This document shows positions 38,079 through 46,098 of a DNA stretch of 50,886 nucleotides, in pieces. The translations under genes and the position numbers were made by a program. Each line of letters starts with the position of its first letter. The first letter of the stretch is position 1. A model generated the notes under the pieces. It was not told the DNA's origin. It was given only the letters and a program-made list of their open reading frames with translations, and searched no databases. This DNA comes from DASUBN01 sp036263155 (GTDB lineage Bacteria; Pseudomonadota; Gammaproteobacteria; Natronospirales; REEB76): assembly GCA_036263155.1 (NCBI GenBank), contig DATAHN010000128.1:1-50886 (forward strand). Direction: 5' to 3'.

Positions 38079-38999
38079 TCAGCGGGCGTTGACCGCCAGC
38101 GGCTCGGGTGCCAGCACCGCGGGCTTGATGCCCAGCAGCCGGCAGATGGCGCGCGCGAGCTCGGGGCGGTTGAGCGTGTAGAAATGGAACTCCTGCACAC
38201 CCTCCGCCTGCAAGAGGCGGCACTGCTCGCCCGCCACGTGGGCCGCCACCAGCTTCCGGGTCTCCGGATCGTCGTCCACGTCCTCGAAGATATCCGCCAG
38301 CCAGCGCGGCACGCTGGCGCCGCAGCGCTGGCTGAACTTCTTCACCTGCGCGTAGTTGGTCACAGGCAGGATGCCGGGGATCACCGGCAGCCCGATGCCG
38401 GCGGAGGCGAGCCGGTCGCGGAAGCGCAGGAACACCTCCACGTCGAAGAAGTACTGTGTGATGGCGCGGGTGGCCCCTGCCTCCATCTTGCGCTTGAGGT
38501 TGTCCAGGTCCGCCTGGGGCGAGACCGCCTCCGGGTGCACTTCGGGATGGGCCGCCACGCTGATCTCGAAGTCCGCCACGCGCTTCAGGCCCGCCACGAG
38601 CTCGGCGGCGCTGGCGTAGCCCTCAGGATGCGGCTCGAAGTGCCCGCCTTCAGGCGCGTCACCGCGCAGCGCGACGATGTGGCGCACGCCGGCCTGCCAA
38701 TAGCGGCGCGCCACCCCTTCGATCTCCTCGCGGCTCGCGCCGACGCAGGTGAGGTGTGCGGCGGGCCTCAGGCCCAGCCGCCGCTGGATCGCGACCACCG
38801 TCTCGTGTGTGCGCTCGCGGGTGGAACCGCCGGCGCCGTAGGTGACGGAGACGAAGCGCGGAGCCAGGGGCGCGAGGCGCTCCAGGGCCTGCCAGAGCTT
38901 CTTCTCCATCTCGGGCGTGCCGGGCGGGAAGAATTCGAAGGAGACGCCGGGGGTGGTGGGGAAAGCCAGCCGGTCCCAGGCAGTGGTGAGGGAGTTCAT
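38079..38999 (-). CDS. metF: 5,10-methylenetetrahydrofolate reductase
   Basis: 306 residues (E. coli 296), a TIM-barrel FAD enzyme making the methyl-THF used by MetH. Visible are VSFEFFPPGTPEMEKKLW with the catalytic Glu, FVSVTYGAGGSTRERT, HLTCVGASREEI, VALRGDAPEG, ITQYFFDVEVFLRF and PVIPGILPVTNYAQVKKF. It is directly upstream of metH, so substrate supply and use are encoded together. A long leader with a SAM-II-like aptamer precedes it. Confidence 0.96.
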   Translation of the reverse strand: MNSLTTAWDRLAFPTTPGVSFEFFPPGTPEMEKKLWQALERLAPLAPRFVSVTYGAGGSTRERTHETVVAIQRRLGLRPAAHLTCVGASREEIEGVARRYWQAGVRHIVALRGDAPEGGHFEPHPEGYASAAELVAGLKRVADFEISVAAHPEVHPEAVSPQADLDNLKRKMEAGATRAITQYFFDVEVFLRFRDRLASAGIGLPVIPGILPVTNYAQVKKFSQRCGASVPRWLADIFEDVDDDPETRKLVAAHVAGEQCRLLQAEGVQEFHFYTLNRPELARAICRLLGIKPAVLAPEPLAVNAR

Positions 39000-39132
39000 C
39001 TCGACTCGTGCGCTCCAGACGCTTTAGCAGTCGGCCCCTTCACGGGTGCCGTATCGCCCTGCAAGTTGTCATAAACGGCGATGGTGCATGCCTCTTTCCG
39101 CCCTCCGCGCCCGTCCGTGGGTCCGGAAAACG

Positions 39133-39180
39133 AAAAACCTGCTTAGCTTGACCACCCTTTCGGATGGGGCTAAAGCAGGT
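39133..39180 (-). terminator. Conditional terminator in the metF-metH leader
   Basis: On the minus strand, acctgctttagc (39169-39180) pairs with gctaagcaggt (39137-39147) in an 11-bp stem with one bulge. The top of the structure carries a second stem closed by GAAA, and the main stem is followed by five T (39133-39137). The upstream arm can instead pair with gctaaagcggg (39190-39200), the 3' end of the aptamer, over 11 bp with one G-U. The two pairings exclude each other, as in a terminator/antiterminator switch. Confidence 0.82.
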
Positions 39181-39189
39181 TCCAGAGAG

Positions 39190-39243
39190 CCCGCTTTAGC
39201 TGCATTTATAGAGCGCCCGCAAGCTGAGACTCAAATCGGCGCT
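39190..39243 (-). promoter_or_regulatory. SAM-II-like riboswitch aptamer upstream of metF-metH
   Basis: The 54-nt minus-strand segment reads P1 AGCGCC, then GATTTG, GCTTGC, P1' GGCGCT, ATAAATG and GCTAAAG, in the order and spacing of the SAM-II (metA motif) class found upstream of methionine genes in proteobacteria. P1 pairs perfectly over 6 bp. A pseudoknot helix between the P1 loop and the 3' tail is possible (AGCT with AGCT), but I could not confirm it matches the known P2. SAM binding would hold GCTAAAG in the aptamer, freeing the terminator to form and lowering metF-metH expression. Confidence 0.75.
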
Positions 39244-39251
39244 ATGGGATA

Positions 39252-39280
39252 ACTATCTGATATCCAGGGGATTACGTCAA
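39252..39280 (-). promoter_or_regulatory. Sigma-70-type promoter of the metF-metH leader
   Basis: TTGACG (39275-39280 complement), a 17-bp spacer and GATAGT (39252-39257 complement). Transcription would start near 39245, one or two bases before the aptamer's first helix. The -35 overlaps the dedA stop codon. Confidence 0.65.
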
Positions 39281-39909
39281 GCCTGACCTCGCCCGGCCTT
39301 GAGGTGCTTGAAGTGCCGCCGGATCCACCAGGCGGCGGCCAGGACGATCAGGGCGCCGATGACCGCATCGAAGCGGTGGAACCAGGCACCCAGGGTGTCC
39401 CAGTGCTCTCCCAAGGCACGGCCTATCCAGGCCAGGCCCCAGCACCAGATCAGGGAGCCGACGAAGGTATAGGCCACGAACTTGCCCAGGTGCATGCGCG
39501 CCACCCCCGCCGGGAACGCGATGAACGTGCGCACCACCGGCAGCAGCCGGCCCACGAAGATGATGGCCTCGCCATAGCGGGCGAACCATCGGTCGCCCAT
39601 CTCGATGTCCTGGGGCGAGATGAACAGGTAGCGGCCGTACTTCACCACCAGCGGGCGCCCGCCCAGGAGTCCCACGTAGTAGGCCACCAGCGAGCCCAGC
39701 ACGCAGCCCATGGCGCCCGCCAGGGCCACGCCCCACAGGCTGAGCTTGCCCTGGAACACCAGGTAACCCGCGAACGGCATGATGAGTTCGGAGGGCAGCG
39801 GGATGCAGGCGCTCTCGATGCCCATGAGCAGCACCACGCCTGCATAGCCGAGCGTCGAGAGCGTGCCGGTGATGAACGCGGCGATCGCCGCCAGGAGCTT
39901 GCCGATCAT
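39277..39909 (-). CDS. DedA-family membrane protein
   Basis: 210 residues with four to five hydrophobic segments. DedA hallmarks are IESACIPLPSELIMPFAGYLV, LAGAMGCVLGSLVAYYVG, FARYGEAIIFVGRLLPVVRTFIAFPAGVARM (the conserved F-R-P block) and a C-terminal Trp-rich helix. DedA proteins are linked to membrane potential, pH tolerance and undecaprenyl-phosphate or lipid scrambling. It lies one base after kup, so both are probably co-transcribed. Confidence 0.9.
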   Translation of the reverse strand: MIGKLLAAIAAFITGTLSTLGYAGVVLLMGIESACIPLPSELIMPFAGYLVFQGKLSLWGVALAGAMGCVLGSLVAYYVGLLGGRPLVVKYGRYLFISPQDIEMGDRWFARYGEAIIFVGRLLPVVRTFIAFPAGVARMHLGKFVAYTFVGSLIWCWGLAWIGRALGEHWDTLGAWFHRFDAVIGALIVLAAAWWIRRHFKHLKAGRGQA

Positions 39910-39910
39910 G

Positions 39911-41899
39911 TCAGTGGCGGTCGTCGCCGTTGCGGCGGCCGCTGCCGATATCCGCCAGCCTCAGGCGCAGGCCCAGCTCGACGGTGCGGTCCGGCGGGAT
40001 CTGGTAGAAGTCCGTGGCGCGGATCGCATTGCGCGACATGAACGCGAACAGGTTCTCGCGCCAGCCCCACATGGACGGCCAGCGCCGGGTGGAGACCAGG
40101 GTCTCACGCCCGAGGTAATAGGTGACCGTCTCGGGATCGATGCTGAGGCCGAAGTCCTTGGCGCGGCGGAAGCACTGGGGGATGTTCGGGATCTGCATGA
40201 AGCCGTAGTGCACGTTCACGCGGTAGAACCCCAGGTCCATCTTCTCGACCTCCAGACGCTGCAGCGGATGCACGAAGGGCACGTCGTCGGTGAGCACCGT
40301 GAGCAGCACCACCTGTTCGTGCAGCACTTGGTTGTGTTCCAGGTGATGCTGCAGCATGGGCGGCGTGCCGAGGTTGGGCGCGGTCATGAACACCGCGGTG
40401 CCGCGCACCCGCAAGGGCTTCTGCTTGCGGATGTGGGCCAGGAACTCGTCCAGGGGCTCGGTGGCGGCGCGCAGCCGGTCGATGAGATTGGAGCGGCCGG
40501 TGCTCCAGGTGGACATGATGATGAAGCCGATCACGCCCACCAGCAGCGGCAGCCAGCCGCCGTCCCAGACCTTGAAGATGTTGGCGCTGAAGTACATCAG
40601 ATCCACGGACAGGAAGCACAGGGTGAGGAAGCCCACCACCGCCACGTTCCAGTGCCAGCGGTCGCGCTCCACGAAGAACATCAGGATCGAGGTCACCACC
40701 ATGGTGGAGCTGACCGCCACGCCATAGGCAGTGGCCAGACGGTCGGAACTCTTGAAGCCCAGCACGATGGCGATGGTTGCCACCATCAGGATCCAATTCA
40801 TGGCCGGGATGTAGATCTGGCCCTTCTCGTCCACTGAGGTCCGGATGATGGTGAGGCGGGGGCTCTGGCCGAATTGGATGGCCTGGCCCATCAGGGAGAA
40901 GGCGCCGGAGATCACAGCCTGAGAGGCGATCACGGTGGCGGCGGTAGCGATCGCGATCATGGGATACAGGAACCAGCCGGGCGAGAGGCTGTAGAACAGC
41001 TGCGACGCAGGCTGCTCGGGATGTGCCAGCAGCATGGCACCCTGGCCGAAATAGTTGAGCAGGAGCGCCGGCATCACGTAGGCGAACCAGGCTAGCCGGA
41101 TCGGCGCACGGCCGAAGTGGCCGAGGTCTGCGAACAGCGATTCGGCGCCGGTGACGCACAGGAACACCGAGCCCAGCACCACGATGTCCGCGAGGCCGTG
41201 GTGGGCGATGAACTCCAGGGCATAGCCCGGGTTCACCGCCGCCAGGATGCCGGGGTGCATGACGATCGCGCGCAGGCCGAGCACGCCGATGACCGTGAAC
41301 CAGAGTGCGCAGATGGGACCGAAGAACGCCCCCACCCGGCTGGTGCCCACGCGCTGGATGACGAACAGGAAGATCAGGATCACCACCGTGATGGCGATGA
41401 TCACCGAGCGCGGGAACGCCGCGGAGCCCACCTGCAGGCCCTCCACGGCGGAGAGCACCGAGATGGCGGGCGTGATCATGCCGTCACCGTAGAGCAGCGC
41501 CGCGCCGAAGATGCCGAGGGTGATGAGGATGCGCGAGCGGCGGCTGGTGCGGCGCGTGCGCCAGGGATCCAGCAGCGCCAGCAGCGCCATCACGCCGCCC
41601 TCACCCTTGTTGTCGGCCCGCAGCACGAACACCTGGTACTTGAGGCAGACGATGATGATGATGGTCCAGAACACCAGCGACAGCACGCCGAGCACGCTCT
41701 CGGGGTTGATGGCCAGGCCATTGGCGTCGGAGAAGGAACTGCTCAGGGCATAGAGCGGGCTGGTGCCGATGTCACCGAACACCACGCCCAGCGCGCCTAG
41801 GCTCAGGGCATAGAGGCGCTTGCGGTCCATGCCGTCCGGACCGCCGGCGCCGGTGCTGTTGCGGCGCGCGTGGGGATGATGCAGGTGGTGGCGGGTCAT
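39911..41899 (-). CDS. kup: KUP-family potassium uptake protein
   Basis: 662 residues with 12 predicted helices and a C-terminal cytoplasmic domain. The first helix has the KUP signature GVVFGDIGTSPLYAL (39-52), followed by EGGVMALLALL and YGDGMITPAISVLSAVEGLQV. It imports potassium with protons. Its start is ATG 41899, or Met24 at 41830 which would match the shorter N-terminus of E. coli Kup. Neither has a strong ribosome-binding site. The leader (41900-42081) contains hairpins. Confidence 0.94.
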   Translation of the reverse strand: MTRHHLHHPHARRNSTGAGGPDGMDRKRLYALSLGALGVVFGDIGTSPLYALSSSFSDANGLAINPESVLGVLSLVFWTIIIIVCLKYQVFVLRADNKGEGGVMALLALLDPWRTRRTSRRSRILITLGIFGAALLYGDGMITPAISVLSAVEGLQVGSAAFPRSVIIAITVVILIFLFVIQRVGTSRVGAFFGPICALWFTVIGVLGLRAIVMHPGILAAVNPGYALEFIAHHGLADIVVLGSVFLCVTGAESLFADLGHFGRAPIRLAWFAYVMPALLLNYFGQGAMLLAHPEQPASQLFYSLSPGWFLYPMIAIATAATVIASQAVISGAFSLMGQAIQFGQSPRLTIIRTSVDEKGQIYIPAMNWILMVATIAIVLGFKSSDRLATAYGVAVSSTMVVTSILMFFVERDRWHWNVAVVGFLTLCFLSVDLMYFSANIFKVWDGGWLPLLVGVIGFIIMSTWSTGRSNLIDRLRAATEPLDEFLAHIRKQKPLRVRGTAVFMTAPNLGTPPMLQHHLEHNQVLHEQVVLLTVLTDDVPFVHPLQRLEVEKMDLGFYRVNVHYGFMQIPNIPQCFRRAKDFGLSIDPETVTYYLGRETLVSTRRWPSMWGWRENLFAFMSRNAIRATDFYQIPPDRTVELGLRLRLADIGSGRRNGDDRH

Positions 41900-42081
41900 G
41901 TGGTGTTCGTTCTGTTCCCCAAAGACAAACGGCCGGCGTCACATGGAGGCGCCGGCCGATGCGAAGAGAAAGCTTGGGATTAGGCCTATAGAATCAACGA
42001 CTTCGCGCGTAACCCCTGCTTCAGGGGCGCGAAATTATACTCCAAAGGCCGGGCTGCCAGGGTGGGCAAAAAATGCCCGGT
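41900..42081 (-). other. Intergenic region with kup promoter and leader hairpins
   Basis: On the minus strand a TATAAT lies about 42038-42043. It is followed by a nested hairpin (ttcgcg with cgcgaa around cccctg/cagggg, about 42005-42037) and a perfect 8-bp stem ggccggcg/cgccggcc (about 41931-41958). A gggca/tgccc stem around a T-run near 42065-42080 sits just after lexA and may end its transcript. Confidence 0.5.
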
Positions 42082-42684
42082 TCACTGCACCGTGACGTCC
42101 CGCAGCACGCCTACCACCACCCCTTCGATGATGAACTCGCGGCTGTGCACGTCCACCACGATGGGCTGGAAGGCGGGGTTCTCGGGAAGGAGGTGCACAT
42201 GGGCTCCCTGCAGGCGGTAACGCTTCACCGTCACCTCGTCGCCCAGGCGGGCCACCACGATCTGGCCGTTGCGGACCTCGGGGTTGCGGTTCACCGCCAC
42301 CAGGTCGCCGTCCAGGATGCCGGCGTCGCGCATGCTCATGCCGCGCACACGCAGGAGGTAATCGGGCTTGGGCTTGAACATGCGCGGATCGACGCGCACC
42401 CGGCCTTCCAGGTGCTGTTCCGCGAGGATAGGACTGCCCGCCGCTACCCGGCCCACTACCGGGAGACCGGGAGGATCGGTAATGCGGATTCCCCGGGCAG
42501 CGCCGGGCAGTAAGCTAATCATACCCTTTCGGGCGAGAGCGCGGAGATGTTCCTCTGCGGCGTTGGCAGATTTAAATCCCAGGGTCTCGGCGATCTCCGC
42601 ACGCGTGGGTGGCATGCCGGTTTCGTCGATAACCTCTTGAATCAACTCAAGAACTTCCTGCTGCCTGGGAGTGATCTTTTCCAT
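42082..42684 (-). CDS. lexA: LexA repressor of the SOS response
   Basis: 200 residues (E. coli 202). An N-terminal winged helix-turn-helix (MPPTRAEIAETLGFKSANAAEEHLRAL) binds SOS boxes. The cleavage site is Ala82-Gly83 in GRVAAGSPI; the catalytic dyad is Ser117 (GMSMRD) and Lys154 (VTVKRYR). RecA-promoted self-cleavage would derepress the regulon. Two LexA boxes precede the gene, so it is autoregulated. Start ATG 42684. Confidence 0.97.
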   Translation of the reverse strand: MEKITPRQQEVLELIQEVIDETGMPPTRAEIAETLGFKSANAAEEHLRALARKGMISLLPGAARGIRITDPPGLPVVGRVAAGSPILAEQHLEGRVRVDPRMFKPKPDYLLRVRGMSMRDAGILDGDLVAVNRNPEVRNGQIVVARLGDEVTVKRYRLQGAHVHLLPENPAFQPIVVDVHSREFIIEGVVVGVLRDVTVQ

Positions 42685-42703
42685 GGAGGGAAGCCGCCTC
42701 AGC

Positions 42704-42719
42704 CTGGGTATGTATACAG
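42704..42719. promoter_or_regulatory. LexA box, gene-proximal
   Basis: ctgggtatgtatacag agrees with CTGTATATATATACAG at 13 of 16 positions. It lies 20 bp from the second box, close to the spacing of the two boxes in front of E. coli lexA. Confidence 0.85.
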
Positions 42720-42723
42720 GGTT

Positions 42724-42739
42724 CTGTGATTATATACAG
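42724..42739. promoter_or_regulatory. LexA box overlapping the lexA -10
   Basis: ctgtgattatatacag agrees with the E. coli LexA consensus at 13 of 16 positions. It covers the -10 of the lexA promoter. Confidence 0.88.
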
Positions 42740-42756
42740 TCGTCTTGGGTTTGCAA
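42729..42756 (-). promoter_or_regulatory. lexA promoter
   Basis: TATAAT (42729-42734 complement), a 16-bp spacer and TTGCAA (42751-42756). The -10 lies inside the second LexA box, so bound LexA would block RNA polymerase. Confidence 0.65.
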
Positions 42757-42775
42757 GGAGGGGCTTTTATATGCC

Positions 42776-42807
42776 TTGACAGGAATATGATTGTAAACGT
42801 ATGTTTA
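42776..42807 (+). promoter_or_regulatory. Promoter and dyad operator for the ArsR operon
   Basis: TTGACA (42776-42781) and TATGTT (42800-42805), 18-bp spacer. The dyad TAAACGTATGTTTA (42794-42807) covers the -10 and is a natural candidate for the ArsR-type repressor. Transcription would begin near 42812, just before ATG 42813. Confidence 0.55.
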
Positions 42808-43154
42808 ACTCTATGGAATCTTCCTTCGCCATCATCGCTGAGCCGAACCGCCGGGCCATCCTCAAGCTGCTGGCATCGTCAGAACAATCCGTGGGTGAGA
42901 TCGAACGGCGGTTGCGCATGCCCCAGACCTCCGTGTCCAAGCACCTGCGGGTGCTGCGGGAGGCCGGCCTGGTGGAGTCGCGGGTGGAAGCGCAACGGCG
43001 CGTCTACCGGATCCGGCCCGAGCCGCTCAAGGAGGTGGATGCCTGGCTCGACCCCTTCCGGCGCTTCTGGTCAGCCCACGTGGATGCGCTGGAGCGCCAC
43101 CTCGAGCGCATGGAGATGGAAGAAGGACCGGATGGGAAAGGAAAAGGCAAATGA
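42801..43154 (+). CDS. ArsR-family transcriptional regulator
   Basis: 117 residues, a winged helix-turn-helix (AEPNRRAILKLLASSEQSVGEIERRLRMPQTSVSKHLRVLREAGLVESR). No Cys, so not a classical metal sensor; it resembles the ArsR subgroup found next to SRPBCC genes. The annotated ATG 42801 has no ribosome-binding site and lies inside the promoter dyad. The next ATG at 42813 (MESSFAIIAEP) coincides with the expected transcription start and may be used as a leaderless start. It overlaps the SRPBCC gene by 4 nt. Confidence 0.88.
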   Translation: MFNSMESSFAIIAEPNRRAILKLLASSEQSVGEIERRLRMPQTSVSKHLRVLREAGLVESRVEAQRRVYRIRPEPLKEVDAWLDPFRRFWSAHVDALERHLERMEMEEGPDGKGKGK

Positions 43155-43711
43155 GTGGACGTGAGGACTACCTGCCCGGCCCCGCCGCCGGTGCCGAGGT
43201 CCAGAAGGACGGCGACCGGTGGACCCTGGTGCTGGTGCGCAAGCTGCGCCAGCCACCGGCGATGGTCTGGGAGGCGCTGACGGATCCCGCGCAGCTCTCC
43301 CAATGGGCACCGTTCGACGCGGACCGCAATCTCGCCGCCGTGGGGCCCGTGAAGCTCTCCACGGTCGGCATGCCCCAGCCCCAGGTCTCCGAGAGCCGCG
43401 TGAAGCGCGCCGAACCGCCCACGCTCCTGGAGTATGGCTGGGGCGGCAACGACCTGAGATGGCTGCTCGAACCCGCCGGCGGCGGCACCCGCCTCACCCT
43501 CTGGCACAACATCGAGCGCGGCTTCATCACCTGGGGTGCCGCGGGCTGGCACATCTGTCTCGACGTGCTGGACCGGCTCGTCTCCGGTGAGCCCATCGGG
43601 CGCATCGTGGGCGGCGAGGCCATGAAGTTCGGCTGGCAGCGGCTCGTCCAGGAATACGCCGGACAGTTCGGCGTCGAAGCCCCGAGCTGGCCACCCAAGG
43701 GAACCAAGTGA
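43151..43711 (+). CDS. SRPBCC/AHSA1-type ligand-binding protein
   Basis: 186 residues. The Bet-v1-like fold is recognisable by RKLRQPPAMVWEALTDPAQLSQWAPFDADRN, the central sheet with LLEYGWGGNDLRWLLEP, GGGTRLTLWHNI and the long C-terminal helix (GWHICLDVLDRLVSGEP). Such proteins often sit beside ArsR-type regulators and bind a hydrophobic ligand or act in stress. The start ATGA overlaps the regulator stop. Confidence 0.87.
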   Translation: MSGREDYLPGPAAGAEVQKDGDRWTLVLVRKLRQPPAMVWEALTDPAQLSQWAPFDADRNLAAVGPVKLSTVGMPQPQVSESRVKRAEPPTLLEYGWGGNDLRWLLEPAGGGTRLTLWHNIERGFITWGAAGWHICLDVLDRLVSGEPIGRIVGGEAMKFGWQRLVQEYAGQFGVEAPSWPPKGTK

Positions 43712-44136
43712 TGGCCGTGCGCAAGAAACCCGCGAAGAAGAAAGCTGCCAAGAAAAACCTTCCGCAGGACAATCCGGCTTCCCGACTGATCGACGCGAGG
43801 ATCGCGCAGCTGGGCGATTGGCGTGGCACGCTGCTCGCCAGACTGCGCCGCCTGATCAAGCAGGCAGATCCCAAGGTACTGGAGGAATGGAAGTGGGATG
43901 TGCCGGTCTGGTCCCACGACGGGATCATCTGCACCGGCGAGACTTACAAGGACAAGGTGAAACTGACCTTCGCCCGGGGCGCCGCACTCGAGGATCCTGC
44001 TGGCCTCTTCAACTCCAGCCTGGAAGGCCACACCCGGCGTGCCATCGACTTCCCCATGGGCGCGAAGCCCGACGAAAAGGCATTCAAGACGCTCGTCAGA
44101 GCTGCAGTGGCGCACAACACATCGAGAGGCAAATGA
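43711..44136 (+). CDS. DUF1801 protein
   Basis: 141 residues from ATG 43711, which shares a base with the upstream stop; a GTG at 43708 is an alternative. It has a Lys-rich N-terminus (VRKKPAKKKAAKKN), then the DUF1801 fold with EEWKWDVPVWSHDGIICTGETYKDKVKLTFARGA and LEGHTRRAIDF. Function is unknown. It is co-transcribed with its neighbours. Confidence 0.85.
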   Translation: MAVRKKPAKKKAAKKNLPQDNPASRLIDARIAQLGDWRGTLLARLRRLIKQADPKVLEEWKWDVPVWSHDGIICTGETYKDKVKLTFARGAALEDPAGLFNSSLEGHTRRAIDFPMGAKPDEKAFKTLVRAAVAHNTSRGK

Positions 44137-44498
44137 TGAACATCCTCCTGTGGATCCTCCAAATCCTGCTCGCCCTGCATACCGCCATGGGCGCGGTGTG
44201 GAAGTTCTCCCACTCCGAGAAGTCCGTGCCTTCCCTGCGGACGATCCCCCATGGGGTTTGGCTTGGGATGAGCGTGATCGAACTGCTCTGCAGCGTGGGC
44301 TTGGTCGCGACAGCAGCCTCTTCCCTGGCGATCCTCGCGCCGATCGCGGCGACGCTCATCGCCGCGGAGATGCTGCTGTTCTGCGGCCTGCGCCTCAAGC
44401 AAGGCGGCGGGAAGCGCGGCGAACTGGCATATTGGCTGGTGGTGGCCGCGCTGGCGGGATTCATCGCCTACGGCAGATTCGTGCTGTTGCCAGCCTGA
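44133..44498 (+). CDS. DoxX-like small membrane protein
   Basis: 121 residues with four hydrophobic helices. LALHTAMGAVWKFSHSEKSVPSLRTIPHGVWLGMSVIELLCSVGL is typical of DoxX-like proteins. The ATG at 44133 overlaps the DUF1801 stop (ATGA) with GAGAGG upstream; an adjacent second ATG is also possible. It is the last gene of the ArsR-SRPBCC-DUF1801-DoxX operon. Confidence 0.85.
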   Translation: MMNILLWILQILLALHTAMGAVWKFSHSEKSVPSLRTIPHGVWLGMSVIELLCSVGLVATAASSLAILAPIAATLIAAEMLLFCGLRLKQGGGKRGELAYWLVVAALAGFIAYGRFVLLPA

Positions 44499-44505
44499 CG
44501 ACAAC

Positions 44506-44997
44506 TCACGAGACGGTTCGGGCCGCCTCCCACATATCCACTGCCTTGGCCATGGCGAGCATCCCAAAGCGCAGGCTCTGGAAGGCGGCAGCCCTCTCCC
44601 CTGCCATGAGTTCCACGTAAGCCTTCTCGATGAGAGCTTCCTGGGGGCCCAGCACGCCCTCCTTGAGGAGCTTGAGATAAGCCTGGGACAGGGCCCGCAG
44701 GCACTGCTCCACTTCCGGTGCCTCGAGGCCCGATTCGGTGAACACCAGCGCGCAGACCGCGAGGGGGGCCCGCTCCAGTTCGGCACGGGGCGAGGCTTCC
44801 ACCGGCAGGTCCTGCTGCAGATACGCGTGGGTGAGCGCGGTGACGCCGCCGAGAAGCGCCAGCATGGAGGCCATGTCGTTGTAGAGGTGCGGATCACCGC
44901 GCTGCGCGGCCACCTCGGCGGCGGCCTGGAGCGCGGGTGCGGCGAGCAGCTGGTATTCGACGGGCGTTAGGAGCCCGACGTTCTCTGGATCACTCAT
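44506..44997 (-). CDS. Hypothetical protein
   Basis: 163 residues, helical and rich in Ala, Leu and Glu, with no signal peptide, membrane segment or recognised motif. It resembles an all-alpha protein (LYNDMASMLALLGGVTALTHAYLQQ, ALSQAYLKLLKEGVLGPQEALIEKAYVELM). It ends 7 nt from the convergent DoxX-like gene and starts 23 nt after the aldo/keto reductase, so both may share a transcript. Confidence 0.7.
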   Translation of the reverse strand: MSDPENVGLLTPVEYQLLAAPALQAAAEVAAQRGDPHLYNDMASMLALLGGVTALTHAYLQQDLPVEASPRAELERAPLAVCALVFTESGLEAPEVEQCLRALSQAYLKLLKEGVLGPQEALIEKAYVELMAGERAAAFQSLRFGMLAMAKAVDMWEAARTVS

Positions 44998-45020
44998 CCC
45001 GTCATGTTACGCGAAACGCC

Positions 45021-46013
45021 TCAACGATTTACCGTAGACATGTCCGCATAGCGGTTACCGGTAGCGACACCGACCGGGAAAGCCGCATCGATGCGCTTGA
45101 GCTCCTCGCCGCTGAGCTTGATAGTGATGGCGGCGACGTTCTGCTCCAGGTACTTGCGGCGCTTGGTGCCGGGGATGGGGACGATGTCCTGCCCCTGGTG
45201 CAGCAACCAGGCGATGGCGATCTGGGAAGTTTCCACCCCCCGGCCCCTGGCGATCTCCTCCACCCGCTCGACGAGGTCCAGGTTCTTCTGGAAGTTCTCG
45301 CCCTTGAAGCGGGGCATGTTGCGGCGCCAATCGTCTGCGGCCAGGTCCTCGTATCTCTTGATGGTGCCGGTGAGGAACCCGCGCCCCAGAGGACTATAGG
45401 CCACGAAACCGATGCCGAGCTCCCGCACGGTGTCCAGCAGGCCCTCCTCCGGCTCGCGGGTCCAGAGGGAGTATTCGGTCTGGAGCGCGCTGATGGGGTG
45501 GACCTTGTGGGCACGGCGGAGGGTCTCCGGCGCCGCCTCGGAGAGGCCGAGGTAGCGCACCTTGCCCTGCTTCACGAGCTCGGCCATGGCGCCGACGGTA
45601 TCCTCGATGGGCGTGTTGACGTCCACCCGGTGCTGGTAGTAGAGGTCGATGTGATCCACGCCGAGACGCTTGAGCGAAGCATCGCAGCAGGCGCGCACGT
45701 AGTCGGGACTGCCGTTCACGCCCAGGAACCTGCCATCCGGCGTGCGCTGGTTGCCGAACTTGGTGGCGACGATGAACTTCTCGCGCTTGCCCTTGATGGC
45801 GCGGCCTACCAGCTCCTCGTTGGTGAACGGGCCATACATGTCCGCGGTGTCGAGGAAGTCGATGCCGAGCTCGAGCGCCCGGTGGATGGTGGCGATGGAT
45901 TCCCTATCCCCTTCCCCGCCCTTGTAGAAATCCGACATGCCCATGCAGCCTAAGCCCATGGCGGAGACTTCGAGACCTTGAGAACCAAGCCTGCGGCGGG
46001 GGAACGTGGACAT
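45021..46013 (-). CDS. Aldo/keto reductase
   Basis: 330 residues. The catalytic tetrad is Asp55, Tyr60, Lys85 and His128 (DTADMYGPF, VATKFG, YYQHRVD), with the NADPH block at the C-terminus (IPGTKRRKYLEQNVAAI). It is closest to the AKR13-type enzymes of the MGLGCMGMS group. The substrate is unknown. I choose the ATG at 46013 because AGAGG is 7 nt upstream; an in-frame ATG at 46019 is less likely. Confidence 0.92.
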   Translation of the reverse strand: MSTFPRRRLGSQGLEVSAMGLGCMGMSDFYKGGEGDRESIATIHRALELGIDFLDTADMYGPFTNEELVGRAIKGKREKFIVATKFGNQRTPDGRFLGVNGSPDYVRACCDASLKRLGVDHIDLYYQHRVDVNTPIEDTVGAMAELVKQGKVRYLGLSEAAPETLRRAHKVHPISALQTEYSLWTREPEEGLLDTVRELGIGFVAYSPLGRGFLTGTIKRYEDLAADDWRRNMPRFKGENFQKNLDLVERVEEIARGRGVETSQIAIAWLLHQGQDIVPIPGTKRRKYLEQNVAAITIKLSGEELKRIDAAFPVGVATGNRYADMSTVNR

Positions 46014-46098
46014 GGGCATACCTCTTCTTGGCGGTCCTTGCGGGCCGATGAGCATACTCCCACTAGAGACGGCGAAACATGACGGTTTATTTCAGGTC

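Noticed and set aside
39200..39240. TTGAGT/TATAAA promoter-like pair with 18-bp spacer on the minus strand
   Set aside because: These bases are the conserved parts of the SAM-II-like aptamer; a better promoter (39252-39280) lies just upstream of it.
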